Notes under the pieces: model-generated
The model's input: the letters and a program-made list of their open reading frames with translations, nothing else
Told to the model about the DNA's origin: nothing
Database searches by the model: none
Translations under genes and position numbers: made by a program
Assembly: GCA_027627685.1 (NCBI GenBank)
Contig: CP091241.1
Span: 2,047,191 to 2,111,190, forward strand
Source: Hyphomonadaceae bacterium ML37
GTDB taxonomy: Bacteria > Pseudomonadota > Alphaproteobacteria > Caulobacterales > Maricaulaceae
Length of the DNA stretch: 64,000 bases
Direction of reading: 5' to 3'
In this document: in pieces, positions 53,022 through 62,069 of the stretch
Position numbering within the stretch: the stretch's first letter is position 1
How the letters are laid out: each line of letters starts with the position of its first letter

Positions 53022-53960
53022 CTAAGCTAGGGAGGCGGCGAACGCCTCCAGCTCTTCGGGGCCGGTCAGGGCGACGCCCTCGGCCTCGGGGATGTGACGG
53101 CGCAGCATGGAGACCAGCACCTTGGCCCCGGCTTCGGCGTAACAGGTCACGCCCTCGCCCTGCATGAAGTCAATGCTTTCGCGCCAGCGCACCCGGCCCG
53201 TGACCTGCTCGACCAGATGGGCGCGGATGGTTTCGGGATCGGTCACGGGCGCTGCCGTGACATTGGCGATCAGCGGCACAGCCGGCGCGGCGATGGAGAC
53301 GTGCTTGAGCGCGATCTTCATGGCGTCGGCGGCCGGCGACATCAGCGGGCAATGGAAAGGCGCCGACACGGGCAGCATCATGGCCCGGCGCACGCCGTGC
53401 TCCTTGGCGGCCTCCAGCGCCGCCTCCACCGCCGCCTTGACGCCGGAGATGACGATCTGGCCGGGCGCATTGTCATTGGCGATGGCCACGACGCCATGGG
53501 CCTGACCGGCCGCAACCGCCGCCTCAGCCTGATCCATCTCCGCGCCCAGCATGGCCGCCATGGCCCCCTCGCCCACCGGCACCGCCTGCTGCATGGCCCG
53601 GCCGCGCAGACGCAACAGCCGCGCGGCATCGGGCAGCGAGATCGCGCCCGCCGCGCACAGGGCGGTGTATTCGCCCAGGCTGTGGCCTGCCACAAAGCGC
53701 GCGGCGCTGACCTCCACGCCGAACTCGGCCTTCAGCGCGCGCATGGCCGCGATGGACACCGCCATGATCGCCGGCTGGGCGTTCTCGGTCAGCGTCAGCG
53801 TCTCCATGGGCCCGTCAGCCATCAGGCCCGACAGGCTCTCGCCCAGCGCCTCGTCCACCGCCTCGAACACCTCGCGCGCCGCTGGATAGGCGTCTTTGAG
53901 CGCCTGGCCCATGCCGACGGCCTGGCTGCCCTGGCCGGGAAATATGAATGCAAGCGCCAT
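53022..53960 (-). CDS. fabD: Malonyl-CoA:ACP transacylase
   Basis: 312 residues from MALAFIFPGQGSQAVGMGQA; the open frame runs 75 codons further upstream but the family starts here. Catalytic Ser94 in GHSLGEYTALCAAGAISL, Arg in LRLRGRAMQ, and His in SAPFHCPLM. It supplies malonyl-ACP. First gene of the fab cluster, divergent from the toxin-antitoxin pair. Confidence 0.95.
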   Translation of the reverse strand: MALAFIFPGQGSQAVGMGQALKDAYPAAREVFEAVDEALGESLSGLMADGPMETLTLTENAQPAIMAVSIAAMRALKAEFGVEVSAARFVAGHSLGEYTALCAAGAISLPDAARLLRLRGRAMQQAVPVGEGAMAAMLGAEMDQAEAAVAAGQAHGVVAIANDNAPGQIVISGVKAAVEAALEAAKEHGVRRAMMLPVSAPFHCPLMSPAADAMKIALKHVSIAAPAVPLIANVTAAPVTDPETIRAHLVEQVTGRVRWRESIDFMQGEGVTCYAEAGAKVLVSMLRRHIPEAEGVALTGPEELEAFAASLA

Positions 53961-54050
53961 TCGCGGCGTCCTCCCTTGCCGTGTTTTGTTCTGCCTGCGG
54001 CATAGACCGGGCGGCGGGAGGCTGGCAAGGCGGGTCGGGCGTGGGCGGCC

Positions 54051-54079
54051 TTGGCCAAATTGTCCAAATCGACTAAAGT
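54051..54079 (+). promoter_or_regulatory. Promoter/operator of the toxin-antitoxin pair
   Basis: TTGGCC (54051-54056), 17 nt, TAAAGT (54074-54079) fit a promoter. The -35 lies inside TTGGCCAAATTGTCCAA (54051-54067), a near-perfect inverted repeat of TTGGnCAA. Phd-type antitoxins bind such palindromes to repress their own operon. Confidence 0.55.
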
Positions 54080-54105
54080 GGGGAAAATAGCTCAGGAGTC
54101 CCGCC

Positions 54106-54375
54106 ATGCGCACCTTCACCGCCGCCGACGCCAAGAACCGGTTCGGGGAATTGCTGGACGCAGCCCGGCGCGAACCGGTGAGCATTGAGCGCCATGGCCG
54201 GCCTGTGGCGGTGATGATCTCTCAGGAGGAGTATGCGGCTTACGCCGACGCTTATGATGCGCTGCTGCGCGACCGGATCAAACAGGCCGAGGACGACATC
54301 CGGCAAGGTGATGTGGTCGACGGAGAGACATTCTTCTCAGCCTTGAGAGCGCGGCTGAACCGTGGCGCGGCTTGA
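54106..54375 (+). CDS. Phd/YefM family antitoxin
   Basis: 89 residues. The N-terminal Phd fold is visible: MRTFTAADAKNRFGELLDAA, then EPVSIERHGRPVAVMISQEEYAAY. The C-terminal part (IKQAEDDIRQGDVVDGETFF then SALRARLNR) is the toxin-wrapping tail. CAGGAG ribosome site. Overlaps the toxin gene by 14 nt, so the pair is coupled. Confidence 0.92.
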   Translation: MRTFTAADAKNRFGELLDAARREPVSIERHGRPVAVMISQEEYAAYADAYDALLRDRIKQAEDDIRQGDVVDGETFFSALRARLNRGAA

Positions 54376-54646
54376 GTTTTCACGCTCTGCAACGCGAGCT
54401 CTCGAAGACGTATTCTCGTATACTTACGAGCGTTGGGGACATGATCAGGCCCAAAACTATCTGGATCAGGTTGAACGGTCCTGCATGACTTTGGCAGAAA
54501 ACCCGGGCCTTGGCGTCTCGTCGCCAATGGCGGGAGAAGGCTACAGGCGTTATTTCGCAGGCAGCCACTGGTTATATTACAAGCAAATTCCCGGCGGCGT
54601 GCGCGTCATGGCGGTCATGCATGCGAGGCGTCAGCCTCCCCCCTGA
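54362..54646 (+). CDS. RelE/ParE family toxin
   Basis: 94 residues from a GTG. ParE/RelE pattern: EFSRSATRALEDVFSYTYER then WGHDQAQNYLDQVERSCMTLAENPGLG, GYRRYFAGSHWLYYKQIPGG and a C-terminal VMAVMHARRQPP. It is nearer ParE (gyrase) than RelE (mRNA) in the WGxxQAxxY and GSHxxYY motifs, but the target cannot be decided from sequence. It sits between fabD and rpsF, both essential. Confidence 0.9.
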   Translation: MARLEFSRSATRALEDVFSYTYERWGHDQAQNYLDQVERSCMTLAENPGLGVSSPMAGEGYRRYFAGSHWLYYKQIPGGVRVMAVMHARRQPPP

Positions 54647-54662
54647 CGACCACCTCTCCCGC

Positions 54663-54691
54663 TTGCGCGCGGGCGCCCTTTCCCGTATACG
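54663..54691 (+). promoter_or_regulatory. Sigma-70-like promoter of the rpsF-rpsR-rplI operon
   Basis: TTGCGC (54663-54668), 17 nt, TATACG (54686-54691). The same -10 hexamer is used ahead of the cold-shock gene. The start point would leave a leader of about 135 nt. Confidence 0.6.
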
Positions 54692-54697
54692 CGCCGC

Positions 54698-54832
54698 TTC
54701 ACCGGCTGCGGTCCCATGGCCATAGCCCGGCTTGCGCGTGGCGCAAGGCGGGGTCATCGGGAGCCGACGCGGGACGGTCCGGCCCTTCGGACCGCGCTCG
54801 CGCCGCAGCCCTTTAGAAGGGACGAAAGTCTT
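54698..54832 (+). other. Leader of the S6-S18-L9 operon with a strong hairpin
   Basis: The approximately 135-nt leader contains CGGTCCG-gccctt-CGGACCG (54775-54794) and other GC-rich stems. Ribosomal protein S6 with S18 regulates its own leader in several bacteria through a conserved RNA structure; I cannot confirm that specific motif here. Confidence 0.35.
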
Positions 54833-55318
54833 ATGCAGAAGTACGAACACGTGTTCATCGCGCGCCCGGACGTGTCTCCGGCGCAGATGGAAACCGCGAT
54901 CGAGGAAATCAAAACCCTCGTCGAGGAAAAGGGCGGCAAGGTCAACAAGACCGAATACTGGGGCCTGCGCACGCTGGCCTACCGCCTGAACAAGAGCCGC
55001 AAGGGCCATTACGGCTATATCGACATGGAAGCGGGCAATGATGTGCTCGACGCTCTGGAATACCGCCAGCGCTATGCCGAAGACATCATGCGCTACATGA
55101 CCGTGAAGGTCGACGAGCTGAACGCCGAGCCCACCGCAGTGATGCGCAAGGGCGATGACCGCAAGCGCCGCGAAGGCGGGCGCGAGGGCGGACGTGACGG
55201 TGGACGCGATGGCGGCCGTGATGGCGGCTTCCGCGGCGACCGTGATGGCGGGCGCGATGGCGGCTTCCGCGGTGGCGATGGTGGCCGCGATGGCGGCTTC
55301 CGCGGCGACCGGCGCTAG
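54833..55318 (+). CDS. rpsF: 30S ribosomal protein S6, with an unusual RDGG-repeat tail
   Basis: 161 residues from MQKYEHVFIARPDVSPAQME; the frame runs 39 codons upstream but the family starts here. S6 core: VNKTEYWGLRTLAYRLNKSR, KGHYGYIDMEA, YRQRYAEDIMRYMTVKVDEL (residues about 1-100). The remaining about 50 residues are repeats of GGRDGG/GGFRGDR, encoded by tandem DNA repeats, longer than the usual S6 tail and positively and negatively charged in alternation. S6 binds S18 on the small subunit. Confidence 0.95.
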   Translation: MQKYEHVFIARPDVSPAQMETAIEEIKTLVEEKGGKVNKTEYWGLRTLAYRLNKSRKGHYGYIDMEAGNDVLDALEYRQRYAEDIMRYMTVKVDELNAEPTAVMRKGDDRKRREGGREGGRDGGRDGGRDGGFRGDRDGGRDGGFRGGDGGRDGGFRGDRR

Positions 55319-55330
55319 GAGAACACACAC

Positions 55331-55585
55331 ATGACCGACATGACCGTATCCAACGTGCCTGCGCGCCGCGCCTTCCAGCGCCGCCGCAAGGTATGTCCGT
55401 TCTCCGGCGAGGCTTCGCCGAAGATCGATTACAAGGACGTGAAGCTGCTTCAGCGCTACATGTCCGAGCGCGGCAAGATCGTGCCCGCGCGCATCACGGC
55501 GGTGTCCGCCAAGAAGCAGCGTGAACTCGCCCGCGCCATCAAGCGCGCCCGCGTCCTCGCCCTTCTGCCGTACGCAGTCGATTAA
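55331..55585 (+). CDS. rpsR: 30S ribosomal protein S18
   Basis: 84 residues: [60 protein letters not shown] and [13 protein letters not shown]. This is the conserved S18 core; one Cys remains of the zinc-type N-terminus. It lies 12 bp after rpsF. Confidence 0.96.
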   Translation: MTDMTVSNVPARRAFQRRRKVCPFSGEASPKIDYKDVKLLQRYMSERGKIVPARITAVSAKKQRELARAIKRARVLALLPYAVD

Positions 55586-55600
55586 GGGAGCGCGCAGATC

Positions 55601-56218
55601 ATGCAAGTCGTACTTCTCGAGCGTGTTGAAAAGCTGGGCGCCATCGGCGACGTCGTCGCCGTCAAGCCGGGCTTCGCACGCAATTTCCTCCTGCCCCAGG
55701 GCAAGGCCCTGCGGGCGACCGCAGCCAATATGGAACGCTTCGAGCGCGAGCGCGAAGTTCTGGTCAAGCTGAATGAAGAGCGCGCCGCCAAGGCCCGCGA
55801 TTCCGGTTCGCACCTGGACGGCGCCAGCTTCGTCCTGATCCGTCAGGCGTCCGAGAGCGGCCAGCTCTACGGTTCGGTGTCCACCCGTGACATCGCCGAT
55901 GCGGCCACCTCCGACGCCCTGACCGTCACGCGCGGCATGGTGGACCTGAAAGCCCCGATCAAGGCGCTGGGCCTGCACGACGTGCGCGTCATGCTGCACC
56001 CGGAGGTCTCGGTGACCATCACGATCAACGTGGCGCGCACCGCCGACGAAGCCGAGCGTCAGGCCAAGGGCGAAGACGTCATCGCCTCCGCGGCCGAAGA
56101 AGACCGCGCCCTGGCGGACGCCCAGGCCGCCGTGCTGATGGAGTCGGGCGTTGAAGGTCAGGATGATGACCGCGACGACGAGCCGTCGGACGACGCCGAA
56201 GACGAGGACCAGGCCTGA
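55601..56218 (+). CDS. rplI: 50S ribosomal protein L9, with an acidic tail
   Basis: 205 residues. N domain [44 protein letters not shown], the long connecting helix, and C domain with [46 protein letters not shown] strongly acidic tail of about 30 residues ([20 protein letters not shown]) exceeds the typical length of about 150. Confidence 0.95.
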   Translation: MQVVLLERVEKLGAIGDVVAVKPGFARNFLLPQGKALRATAANMERFEREREVLVKLNEERAAKARDSGSHLDGASFVLIRQASESGQLYGSVSTRDIADAATSDALTVTRGMVDLKAPIKALGLHDVRVMLHPEVSVTITINVARTADEAERQAKGEDVIASAAEEDRALADAQAAVLMESGVEGQDDDRDDEPSDDAEDEDQA

Positions 56219-56244
56219 GGCCTGCCCGCGTCCAGTCGAACAGG

Positions 56245-56276
56245 CGGGCGGCTCCCACAAGGGCCGCCCGTTTTTC
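56245..56276 (+). terminator. Intrinsic terminator of the rpsF-rpsR-rplI operon
   Basis: CGGGCGGC-tcccacaagg-GCCGCCCG followed by TTTTTCG, starting 27 nt after the rplI stop codon. Confidence 0.9.
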
Positions 56277-56373
56277 GTCAAGGCCCGGTGATCGGGCTGT
56301 CTTGACCGCGGCCTGCGCCCGTGTTTTTGCAGTGCAGCAATCTTGATGCCGACCCCGGAAGCGAGCCCTTTCG

Positions 56374-57174
56374 ATGACCCGCGTGCGTGTTGATCTGTCC
56401 GGCCACAGCGCCGTCATCACCGGCTCCACCTCCGGCATCGGCGCGGCGCTGGCCGAAGGTCTCGCGGCCAATGGCTGCGACATCGTGCTGAACGGTCTGG
56501 GCGACGCCCATGAAATCGAAGCGCTGCGTGCGCGCCTGGCCGATACGTACAAGATCCGCGCGCTCTACCACCCCGCCAACATGCTGCACGCGCACGAGAT
56601 CGCCGATCTGATCGGCTTTGCGCACAGAGAGCTCGGCCGTCTCGATATTTTGGTCAATAATGCCGGCATCCAGCATGTGGCCAGGATCGAGGACTTCCCC
56701 GCCGACAAGTGGGACGCGATCCTGGCGATCAATCTGACAAGCGTGTTTCACGCCAGCCGCCACGCCATTCCCTTGATGACCGCGCAGGGGCGCGGGCGGA
56801 TCGTGAATATCGCCTCGGCCCACGCGCTGGCCGCCTCGCCGTTCAAATCGGCGTATGTGGCCGCCAAGCACGGCGTGATGGGCCTGACCAAGACCATCGC
56901 CCTGGAAGTGGCCGAGCGCGGCGTCACCTGCAACGCCATCAACCCGGGCTATGTGCGCACGCCGCTGGTGGACAGCCAGATCGCCGACACCGCCCGCGAG
57001 CGCGGCATCAGCGAAGAGGCGGTGGTCCGCGACGTCATGCTCCACGCCCAGCCGACCCGCCAGTTCGTGCAGTATAACGAGCTGCTCGGTGCGCTGCTCT
57101 ATCTGGTGTCGGACGACGGCGCCAGCGCTAACGGAACCTCGATCAATGTCGAAGGTGGCTGGCTGGCGAAGTAA
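56374..57174 (+). CDS. bdhA: 3-hydroxybutyrate dehydrogenase
   Basis: 266 residues, SDR fold: ITGSTSGIGAALAEGLAANG, LVNNAGIQHVARIEDFP, IVNIASAHALAASPFKSAYVAAKHGVMGLTKTIALEVAERGVTCNAINPGYVRTPLV and a C-terminal SANGTSINVEGGWLAK. The AHALAASPxKSAYVAAKHG and GGW ends are typical of BdhA, which interconverts 3-hydroxybutyrate and acetoacetate, relevant to PHB use. Convergent with the Rieske gene, 3 bp apart. Confidence 0.92.
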   Translation: MTRVRVDLSGHSAVITGSTSGIGAALAEGLAANGCDIVLNGLGDAHEIEALRARLADTYKIRALYHPANMLHAHEIADLIGFAHRELGRLDILVNNAGIQHVARIEDFPADKWDAILAINLTSVFHASRHAIPLMTAQGRGRIVNIASAHALAASPFKSAYVAAKHGVMGLTKTIALEVAERGVTCNAINPGYVRTPLVDSQIADTARERGISEEAVVRDVMLHAQPTRQFVQYNELLGALLYLVSDDGASANGTSINVEGGWLAK

Positions 57175-57177
57175 GCC

Positions 57178-57909
57178 CTACGCCACTGACTCGGCTGCGC
57201 CCCGCATCGCCGCATCCATGCGCTCAGCCAGCGTTCCCCGACCCATCAGAGCCAGCCCCGCCGCAGGCGGGCCGGACCGCCGCCACAGCGCGCGCAGGCG
57301 CTCTACCTGGCCAGGCTGCGCGGGCGCATCGGCAGTCAGATACGCCAACTCCCACAGTCCCAGCTTGAGGATTCCGTGCGCCATGACCGGCGCCCCACCC
57401 GAAACGCTGTCGCCCGGCAGTATCGTCAGCGTCTCGCGCCATGCCATCACCGGCGCCGCGTCCGGCGCGTCAGCGATGTGCGGCGCGCCGGTGTCAGGGT
57501 CGGGCGCGTCGGGCAAGACCGGCGCATCGGCGGGGCCTTCCGGAATCCAGATCCAGATCAGGCCCTGGCGCTCCTCCACCGGATAACGGCGCACCCGGAT
57601 GCGGCTGATATCGCTTTGCTGACCCTCCACCATGGACGGAATGGCTGCGCAGCGCCCGTCCGCGCCGAAGCGCCAGCCATGATAGGGGCATTCCAGCTCC
57701 CGCCCGCCCTCCACCAGGCGCCCGGCGGAAAACGGCACGCCGCGATGGGGGCACATGTCACGCACCGCGCAGGCGCGCCCGGCCTCATCGCGCCAGATCA
57801 CCACCGGCTGATCGGCGATGATGCGGCCGTCCATGGCCCCGGCTTTGAGCGCCCGGGCCGGCATGACCGCCAGCCAGCGCTGTGTCAGGGCTGACTGTTG
57901 CGCGCTCAT
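57178..57909 (-). CDS. Rieske [2Fe-2S] protein of short length
   Basis: 243 residues from the ATG at 57909 (a TTG precedes it). Rieske cluster: Cys53-x-His55 (DMCPHRGVPFSAGRLVEGG) and Cys74-xx-His77 (CPYHGWRFGADGRCAAIPSM). The C-terminal part (residues about 120-243) continues with VRRYPVEERQGLIWIWIPEG like the start of a Rieske oxygenase alpha-subunit. It then ends early, with no clear 2-His-1-carboxylate iron site. So it may be a truncated oxygenase or an electron-transfer protein. Confidence 0.8.
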   Translation of the reverse strand: MSAQQSALTQRWLAVMPARALKAGAMDGRIIADQPVVIWRDEAGRACAVRDMCPHRGVPFSAGRLVEGGRELECPYHGWRFGADGRCAAIPSMVEGQQSDISRIRVRRYPVEERQGLIWIWIPEGPADAPVLPDAPDPDTGAPHIADAPDAAPVMAWRETLTILPGDSVSGGAPVMAHGILKLGLWELAYLTADAPAQPGQVERLRALWRRSGPPAAGLALMGRGTLAERMDAAMRGAAESVA

Positions 57910-58027
57910 CAAACCATCCCCCGGCGAACGGGCGACACTCGGCCCGGCGGCCCACCGCGTAACACCGCGCGCACGCCGTGTCAGCCCGGGCGTTCACCGT
58001 GTCAGGCAACAAGGTCAGACTTGCGGG

Positions 58028-58717
58028 TCAGCCCTCGGGGTTCAGTGCGTAGCCGGCCGAGCGCACCGTGCGGATCGGATCGTTTCCGCCCACCTTGTTG
58101 AGCGCCTTGCGCAGCCGTCCGATATGCACGTCCACGGTGCGGGTCTCCACATAGACATCCGAGCCCCAGACCGCGTCGAGCAATTGCTCGCGCGAGAACA
58201 CCCGCCCCGGATGCTGCATGAAATAATCCAGCAGGCGGAATTCGGTGGGGCCCAGATGAATGTCCTGCCCGCCGCGCACCACCTTGTGGGCCACGCGGTC
58301 CATGGTGATGTCGCCGGCCTGCACGGTATCTTCGGCCAGGCCCGGGCGGATGCGGCGCAGCACCGCGCGCACCCGGGCGAACAATTCCTTCATCAGGAAC
58401 GGCTTGACGATGTAATCGTCCGCGCCGGTGTCTAGACCGCGGATCCGGTCGGTTTCCTCGCCGCGCGCTGTCAGCATGATGATCGGCAGATTGCGGCTTT
58501 CCTGACGGCTGCGCAGGCGGCGGCACACTTCGATGCCGGAGATTTTCGGCAGCATCCAGTCGAGCACCACCACATCGGGCTGGCGCTCTTCGACCAGCAT
58601 CAAAGCCTCTTCGCCATCGGCGGCGACGGAGACCCGGAAGCCCTCTTTCTTCAGATTATACTGCAGGAGTTCGGACAGAGCGTCCTCATCCTCGACGACC
58701 AGAACATGCGGCTGCAT
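58028..58717 (-). CDS. phoB: Phosphate regulon response regulator
   Basis: 229 residues. Receiver with the phosphorylation site Asp53 (VVVLDWMLPKISGIEVCRRL), ARGEETDRIRGLDTGADDYIVKPF (Lys of the receiver), then an OmpR/PhoB winged helix with LGPTEFRLLDYFMQHPGRVFSREQLLDAVWG and DVYVETRTVDVHIGRLRKAL. It binds PHO boxes when phosphorylated by PhoR. Last gene of the operon. Confidence 0.96.
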   Translation of the reverse strand: MQPHVLVVEDEDALSELLQYNLKKEGFRVSVAADGEEALMLVEERQPDVVVLDWMLPKISGIEVCRRLRSRQESRNLPIIMLTARGEETDRIRGLDTGADDYIVKPFLMKELFARVRAVLRRIRPGLAEDTVQAGDITMDRVAHKVVRGGQDIHLGPTEFRLLDYFMQHPGRVFSREQLLDAVWGSDVYVETRTVDVHIGRLRKALNKVGGNDPIRTVRSAGYALNPEG

Positions 58718-58729
58718 TACGGTCCCCTT

Positions 58730-59440
58730 CTATCGAGACATTTCAGGACGCGGTCCGCGCGGGCGCTCGGACGCCAGTTCACGGCCGGTCACCAGATAGT
58801 GGATCACCTCGGCGATATTGGTGGCGTGGTCGCCGATGCGTTCCAGATTCTTGGCGATGAACAGAAGATGCGCGCCGGGTCCGATCATGGACGGCTCATT
58901 GGTCATGGCGCGCACCAGCTCGCGGAACAGCGCGTTATAATGCTCGTCCACATCGTCATCGCGCTCCCAGACCGCCACGGCGCGCGCGGTTTCGCCGGTG
59001 GCGTAGGCGTCGAGCACTTCGTGCATATGGCTCAGCACCAGCTTGCCCATCCGGTCCACCGAGGCGGCGAACGCGGTCGGCTCGCTGTCATTGAGCGTGG
59101 GCACGCGCCGGGCGATGGACTTGGCCAGATCGCCCACACGCTCCAGATCGGACACGATCTTCAGCGCCGCGATGCACACCCGCAAATCCTGGGCGATGGG
59201 GTGGCGCAGGGCGAGAAGCCGGATGATCTTCTTTTCGATGTCACGCTGCATGGCGTCGACCTGAACATCGCGCGCGACCACGTCCGCGGCGAGATCCCCG
59301 TCACGGGTGGCGGCCGCTTCAAGCGCGTCCGACACCAGACTCTCGGCCAGCCCGCCCATGGCGGCGACATCGGCCGAGAGCTGTTCAAGCTCTTCAGAGA
59401 ACGCTTTGACGATATGCGGCGCCTTGACCTGGTTGGTCAT
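58730..59440 (-). CDS. phoU: Phosphate transport system regulator PhoU
   Basis: 236 residues: two three-helix bundles with conserved metal-binding patterns (RDVQVDAMQRDIEKKIIRLLALRHPIAQDLRVCIAALKIVSDLERVGDLAKSI and VRAMTNEPSMIGPGAHLLFIAKNLERIGDHATNIAEVIHYLVTG). PhoU signals between the Pst transporter and PhoR and restrains phosphate uptake. Confidence 0.95.
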   Translation of the reverse strand: MTNQVKAPHIVKAFSEELEQLSADVAAMGGLAESLVSDALEAAATRDGDLAADVVARDVQVDAMQRDIEKKIIRLLALRHPIAQDLRVCIAALKIVSDLERVGDLAKSIARRVPTLNDSEPTAFAASVDRMGKLVLSHMHEVLDAYATGETARAVAVWERDDDVDEHYNALFRELVRAMTNEPSMIGPGAHLLFIAKNLERIGDHATNIAEVIHYLVTGRELASERPRGPRPEMSR

Positions 59441-59496
59441 ATGCCGAGCCTTTCAATGGCCAGTTCCAAAGTCGGTTGCGAAACGCTGCGTACGGC

Positions 59497-60312
59497 CTAG
59501 CCGAAGCGTCCCGTGATGTAGTCCTGCGTGCGCTGGTCACGCGGGTTGGTGAAAATCTCCTCGGTGGGCCCGTACTCCACGAGCGCGCCGAGGTGGAAGA
59601 AGGCGGTCATCTGCGACACCCGCGCGGCCTGGGCCATGGAGTGGGTGACGATGATCAGGGCGTAATTCTCGCGCAGCTCGTCGATCAGCTCCTCGATGCG
59701 CGCGGTGGCGATGGGGTCGAGCGCCGAGCACGGCTCGTCCATCAGGATGACTTCGGGGTTCACCGCAATGGCGCGCGCAATCACCAGGCGCTGCTGCTGA
59801 CCGCCCGACAGAGACGTGCCCGGTTGGTGCAGTCGGTCGGCGACTTCCTTCCACAGGCCGGCCTTGGTCAGGCTGGTCTCCACAATGGCGGCCAGCTCGT
59901 CCTTGTTGGCGGCCAGGCCGTGGATGCGCGGGCCATAGGCCACATTCTCGAAAATCGTTTTCGGGAACGGGTTGGGCTTCTGGAACACCATGCCGACCCG
60001 GGCGCGCAGCAGCACCGGGTCGATGGAGCGATCATTGATCTCCTCGCCATCGATCTGGATCGAGCCGCTCACGCGCGCCGTGTCGATGGTGTCGTTCATC
60101 CGGTTGATACAGCGCAGGAAGGTGGACTTGCCGCAGCCCGACGGGCCGATGCACGCCGTCACCGCCCGGTCGGGCATGTCGATGCGCACCCGGTCCAGCG
60201 CCAGAGCGCCGCCATAGCGCACCGACAGATCACGCGCGGCGACCTTGATATCCATGCCCGGCGGGGCGGGATGATACACCGTGGACGGTGCGGGACTGGT
60301 GTCGTGGGCCAT
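59497..60312 (-). CDS. pstB: Phosphate ABC transporter ATPase
   Basis: 271 residues from the ATG at 60312 (a GTG at 60321 overlaps pstA). Walker [20 protein letters not shown], signature [15 protein letters not shown], Walker [17 protein letters not shown], and His loop FVTHSMAQ-like [35 protein letters not shown] is typical of PstB. Energises phosphate import. Confidence 0.97.
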   Translation of the reverse strand: MAHDTSPAPSTVYHPAPPGMDIKVAARDLSVRYGGALALDRVRIDMPDRAVTACIGPSGCGKSTFLRCINRMNDTIDTARVSGSIQIDGEEINDRSIDPVLLRARVGMVFQKPNPFPKTIFENVAYGPRIHGLAANKDELAAIVETSLTKAGLWKEVADRLHQPGTSLSGGQQQRLVIARAIAVNPEVILMDEPCSALDPIATARIEELIDELRENYALIIVTHSMAQAARVSQMTAFFHLGALVEYGPTEEIFTNPRDQRTQDYITGRFG

Positions 60313-60314
60313 GG

Positions 60315-62069
60315 CTACCACCTGCGTTCGAACCGGCGGCGCAGATAGATCGCGACCGCATTGAGACTGACCATCAGGACCAGAAGGACCAGGATCGCGG
60401 CCGCCGTGCGCGCTTCAAACGCGCGCTCGGCCGCCGACGACCAGAGGAAGATTTGCACCGGCATCACGGTGGACGGCTCGGTAAAGCCTGACAGGCCCAG
60501 CGTGGGCGCGTCGGCGATAAAGGCCACCATGCCGATCATCAAAAGCGGCGCGGTCTCGCCCAGCGCCTGGGCCAGACCGATGATCGAACCGGTCAGAATG
60601 CCCGGCGCGGCCAGCGGCAGCACATGGTGGAACACGGCTTGCATCTTCGACGCGCCCACGCCCAGCGCGGCTTCGCGGATCGACGGCGGCACGGCTTTGA
60701 GCGCCGCGCGCGAGGAGATGATCACCGTGGGCAGGGTCATCAGCGCCAGCACCACGCCGCCCACCAGGGGCGCTGATCGCGGCATGCCGAACGTGTTGAT
60801 GAACACCGCCAGACCCAGAAGGCCGAACACGATGGAGGGCACGGCGGCGAGGTTGTTGATATTCACCTCGATGAAATCGGTGATGCGGTTCTTCGGCGCG
60901 AACTCTTCCAGATAGATCGCCGCGCCCACGCCAATCGGCACCGCCAGCAGCATGGTGACGAACATGGTCAGCACCGAGCCGATCAGCGCGCCCAGCACGC
61001 CGGCGATTTCCGGCTCGCGGCTGTCGGCATAGGTGAACAGCTCGGTGTTGAAGCCACTGGTGACCAGGCCGCGTTCGCGCAGGGCGTCGGCCATGACGAT
61101 CTGGCGGTCGCTGATCAGCCGGCCCGCCTGCGGCGTCTCCAGGGTCCACAGCGTCCAGTCACTCACCTGACCGGCAGGCGCGGCGGCGCTGATCACGGTC
61201 TCGCCCTCAGCGCCGGTGCGGTCTGCGCTGATCTGTGTGACGCGGATCACCTCGCCGCCGGCCTTGATGAGCAGGCTTGGGATTTGCGGGTCCAGCACCA
61301 CCGCCGCGCCTTCATCCAGGCGTTCGAGAAGCTGCTCGGCCTGAATCCGGGCGCGGCGCGCTTCGGATTCGTAGATCGCGCGGATGTCACGATCGATGGT
61401 GTCGGCCATGGCCGCTTCGGCGCGGTCTGCGCGCTGTTCCAGCTCAAGGGCGCGGGCGCGGGCGACGTCACGCACGTCATCCACGAAGGCGTCAAACACC
61501 GGCGCGTCCGCCGACAGGGTCACCGCGCGGTCGTCGCCGCGCATGATGCGCAGCGGCGCTGGGCCTGGCCGGGTGGATTCAGTCACCGTCGCGCCCTGCA
61601 GATAGAGGTCCGCGCCGTCATCAATGGGCAGGGTGAAGGCGACGGTCTGACCGACCAGGGACGGATTTTCCACTACGCGATTGAGCAGGCGCGCGGCGTT
61701 CACGGCGCTGTACAGCCCGAACAGCTCGCGCAGCTCCTGGCGCGATTCCATGTCCGGGAACTGGGCCCGCAGGGCGTTCTGGATCGCGGTGCTGTACCCG
61801 CCCCGGCGCAGCGAGGCTTCGCTCATATCGCCGCGCGGATCGACCAGATCGCGTTCCAGCTCCACCTGCAGCGTCAGGCGCCAGGTGGTCATGGCGGGAA
61901 CTGACTGGATGATGATCGAGCCCACCAGCAGGAACAGGAAGGCCACAGCCAGCGTGATCGCCGCGACGCCATAGAAGCGGAAGCGCTGCTCGGAGCGGTG
62001 CCGGCGCGCCAGACGCGCCTCGACCGCCGTGCGGATCGGGGCCGTGCGGATGGGGGCGGGGCTATTCAT
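60315..62069 (-). CDS. pstA: Phosphate ABC transporter permease PstA, with a long periplasmic insertion
   Basis: 584 residues; the first membrane helix ([20 protein letters not shown]) is followed by about 280 mostly soluble residues (60-340) before the permease core: [27 protein letters not shown] and [44 protein letters not shown] (EAA loop), then [16 protein letters not shown]. PstA proteins of about 280 residues are common in other bacteria, so the insertion roughly doubles it. The insertion contains coiled-coil regions and is probably periplasmic. Confidence 0.95.
   Translation of the reverse strand: MNSPAPIRTAPIRTAVEARLARRHRSEQRFRFYGVAAITLAVAFLFLLVGSIIIQSVPAMTTWRLTLQVELERDLVDPRGDMSEASLRRGGYSTAIQNALRAQFPDMESRQELRELFGLYSAVNAARLLNRVVENPSLVGQTVAFTLPIDDGADLYLQGATVTESTRPGPAPLRIMRGDDRAVTLSADAPVFDAFVDDVRDVARARALELEQRADRAEAAMADTIDRDIRAIYESEARRARIQAEQLLERLDEGAAVVLDPQIPSLLIKAGGEVIRVTQISADRTGAEGETVISAAAPAGQVSDWTLWTLETPQAGRLISDRQIVMADALRERGLVTSGFNTELFTYADSREPEIAGVLGALIGSVLTMFVTMLLAVPIGVGAAIYLEEFAPKNRITDFIEVNINNLAAVPSIVFGLLGLAVFINTFGMPRSAPLVGGVVLALMTLPTVIISSRAALKAVPPSIREAALGVGASKMQAVFHHVLPLAAPGILTGSIIGLAQALGETAPLLMIGMVAFIADAPTLGLSGFTEPSTVMPVQIFLWSSAAERAFEARTAAAILVLLVLMVSLNAVAIYLRRRFERRW

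Noticed and set aside
54572-56281. 569-aa minus-strand frame across rpsF-rpsR-rplI
   Set aside because: Opposite the highly conserved ribosomal protein genes; repetitive composition produced by the reverse of their codons.
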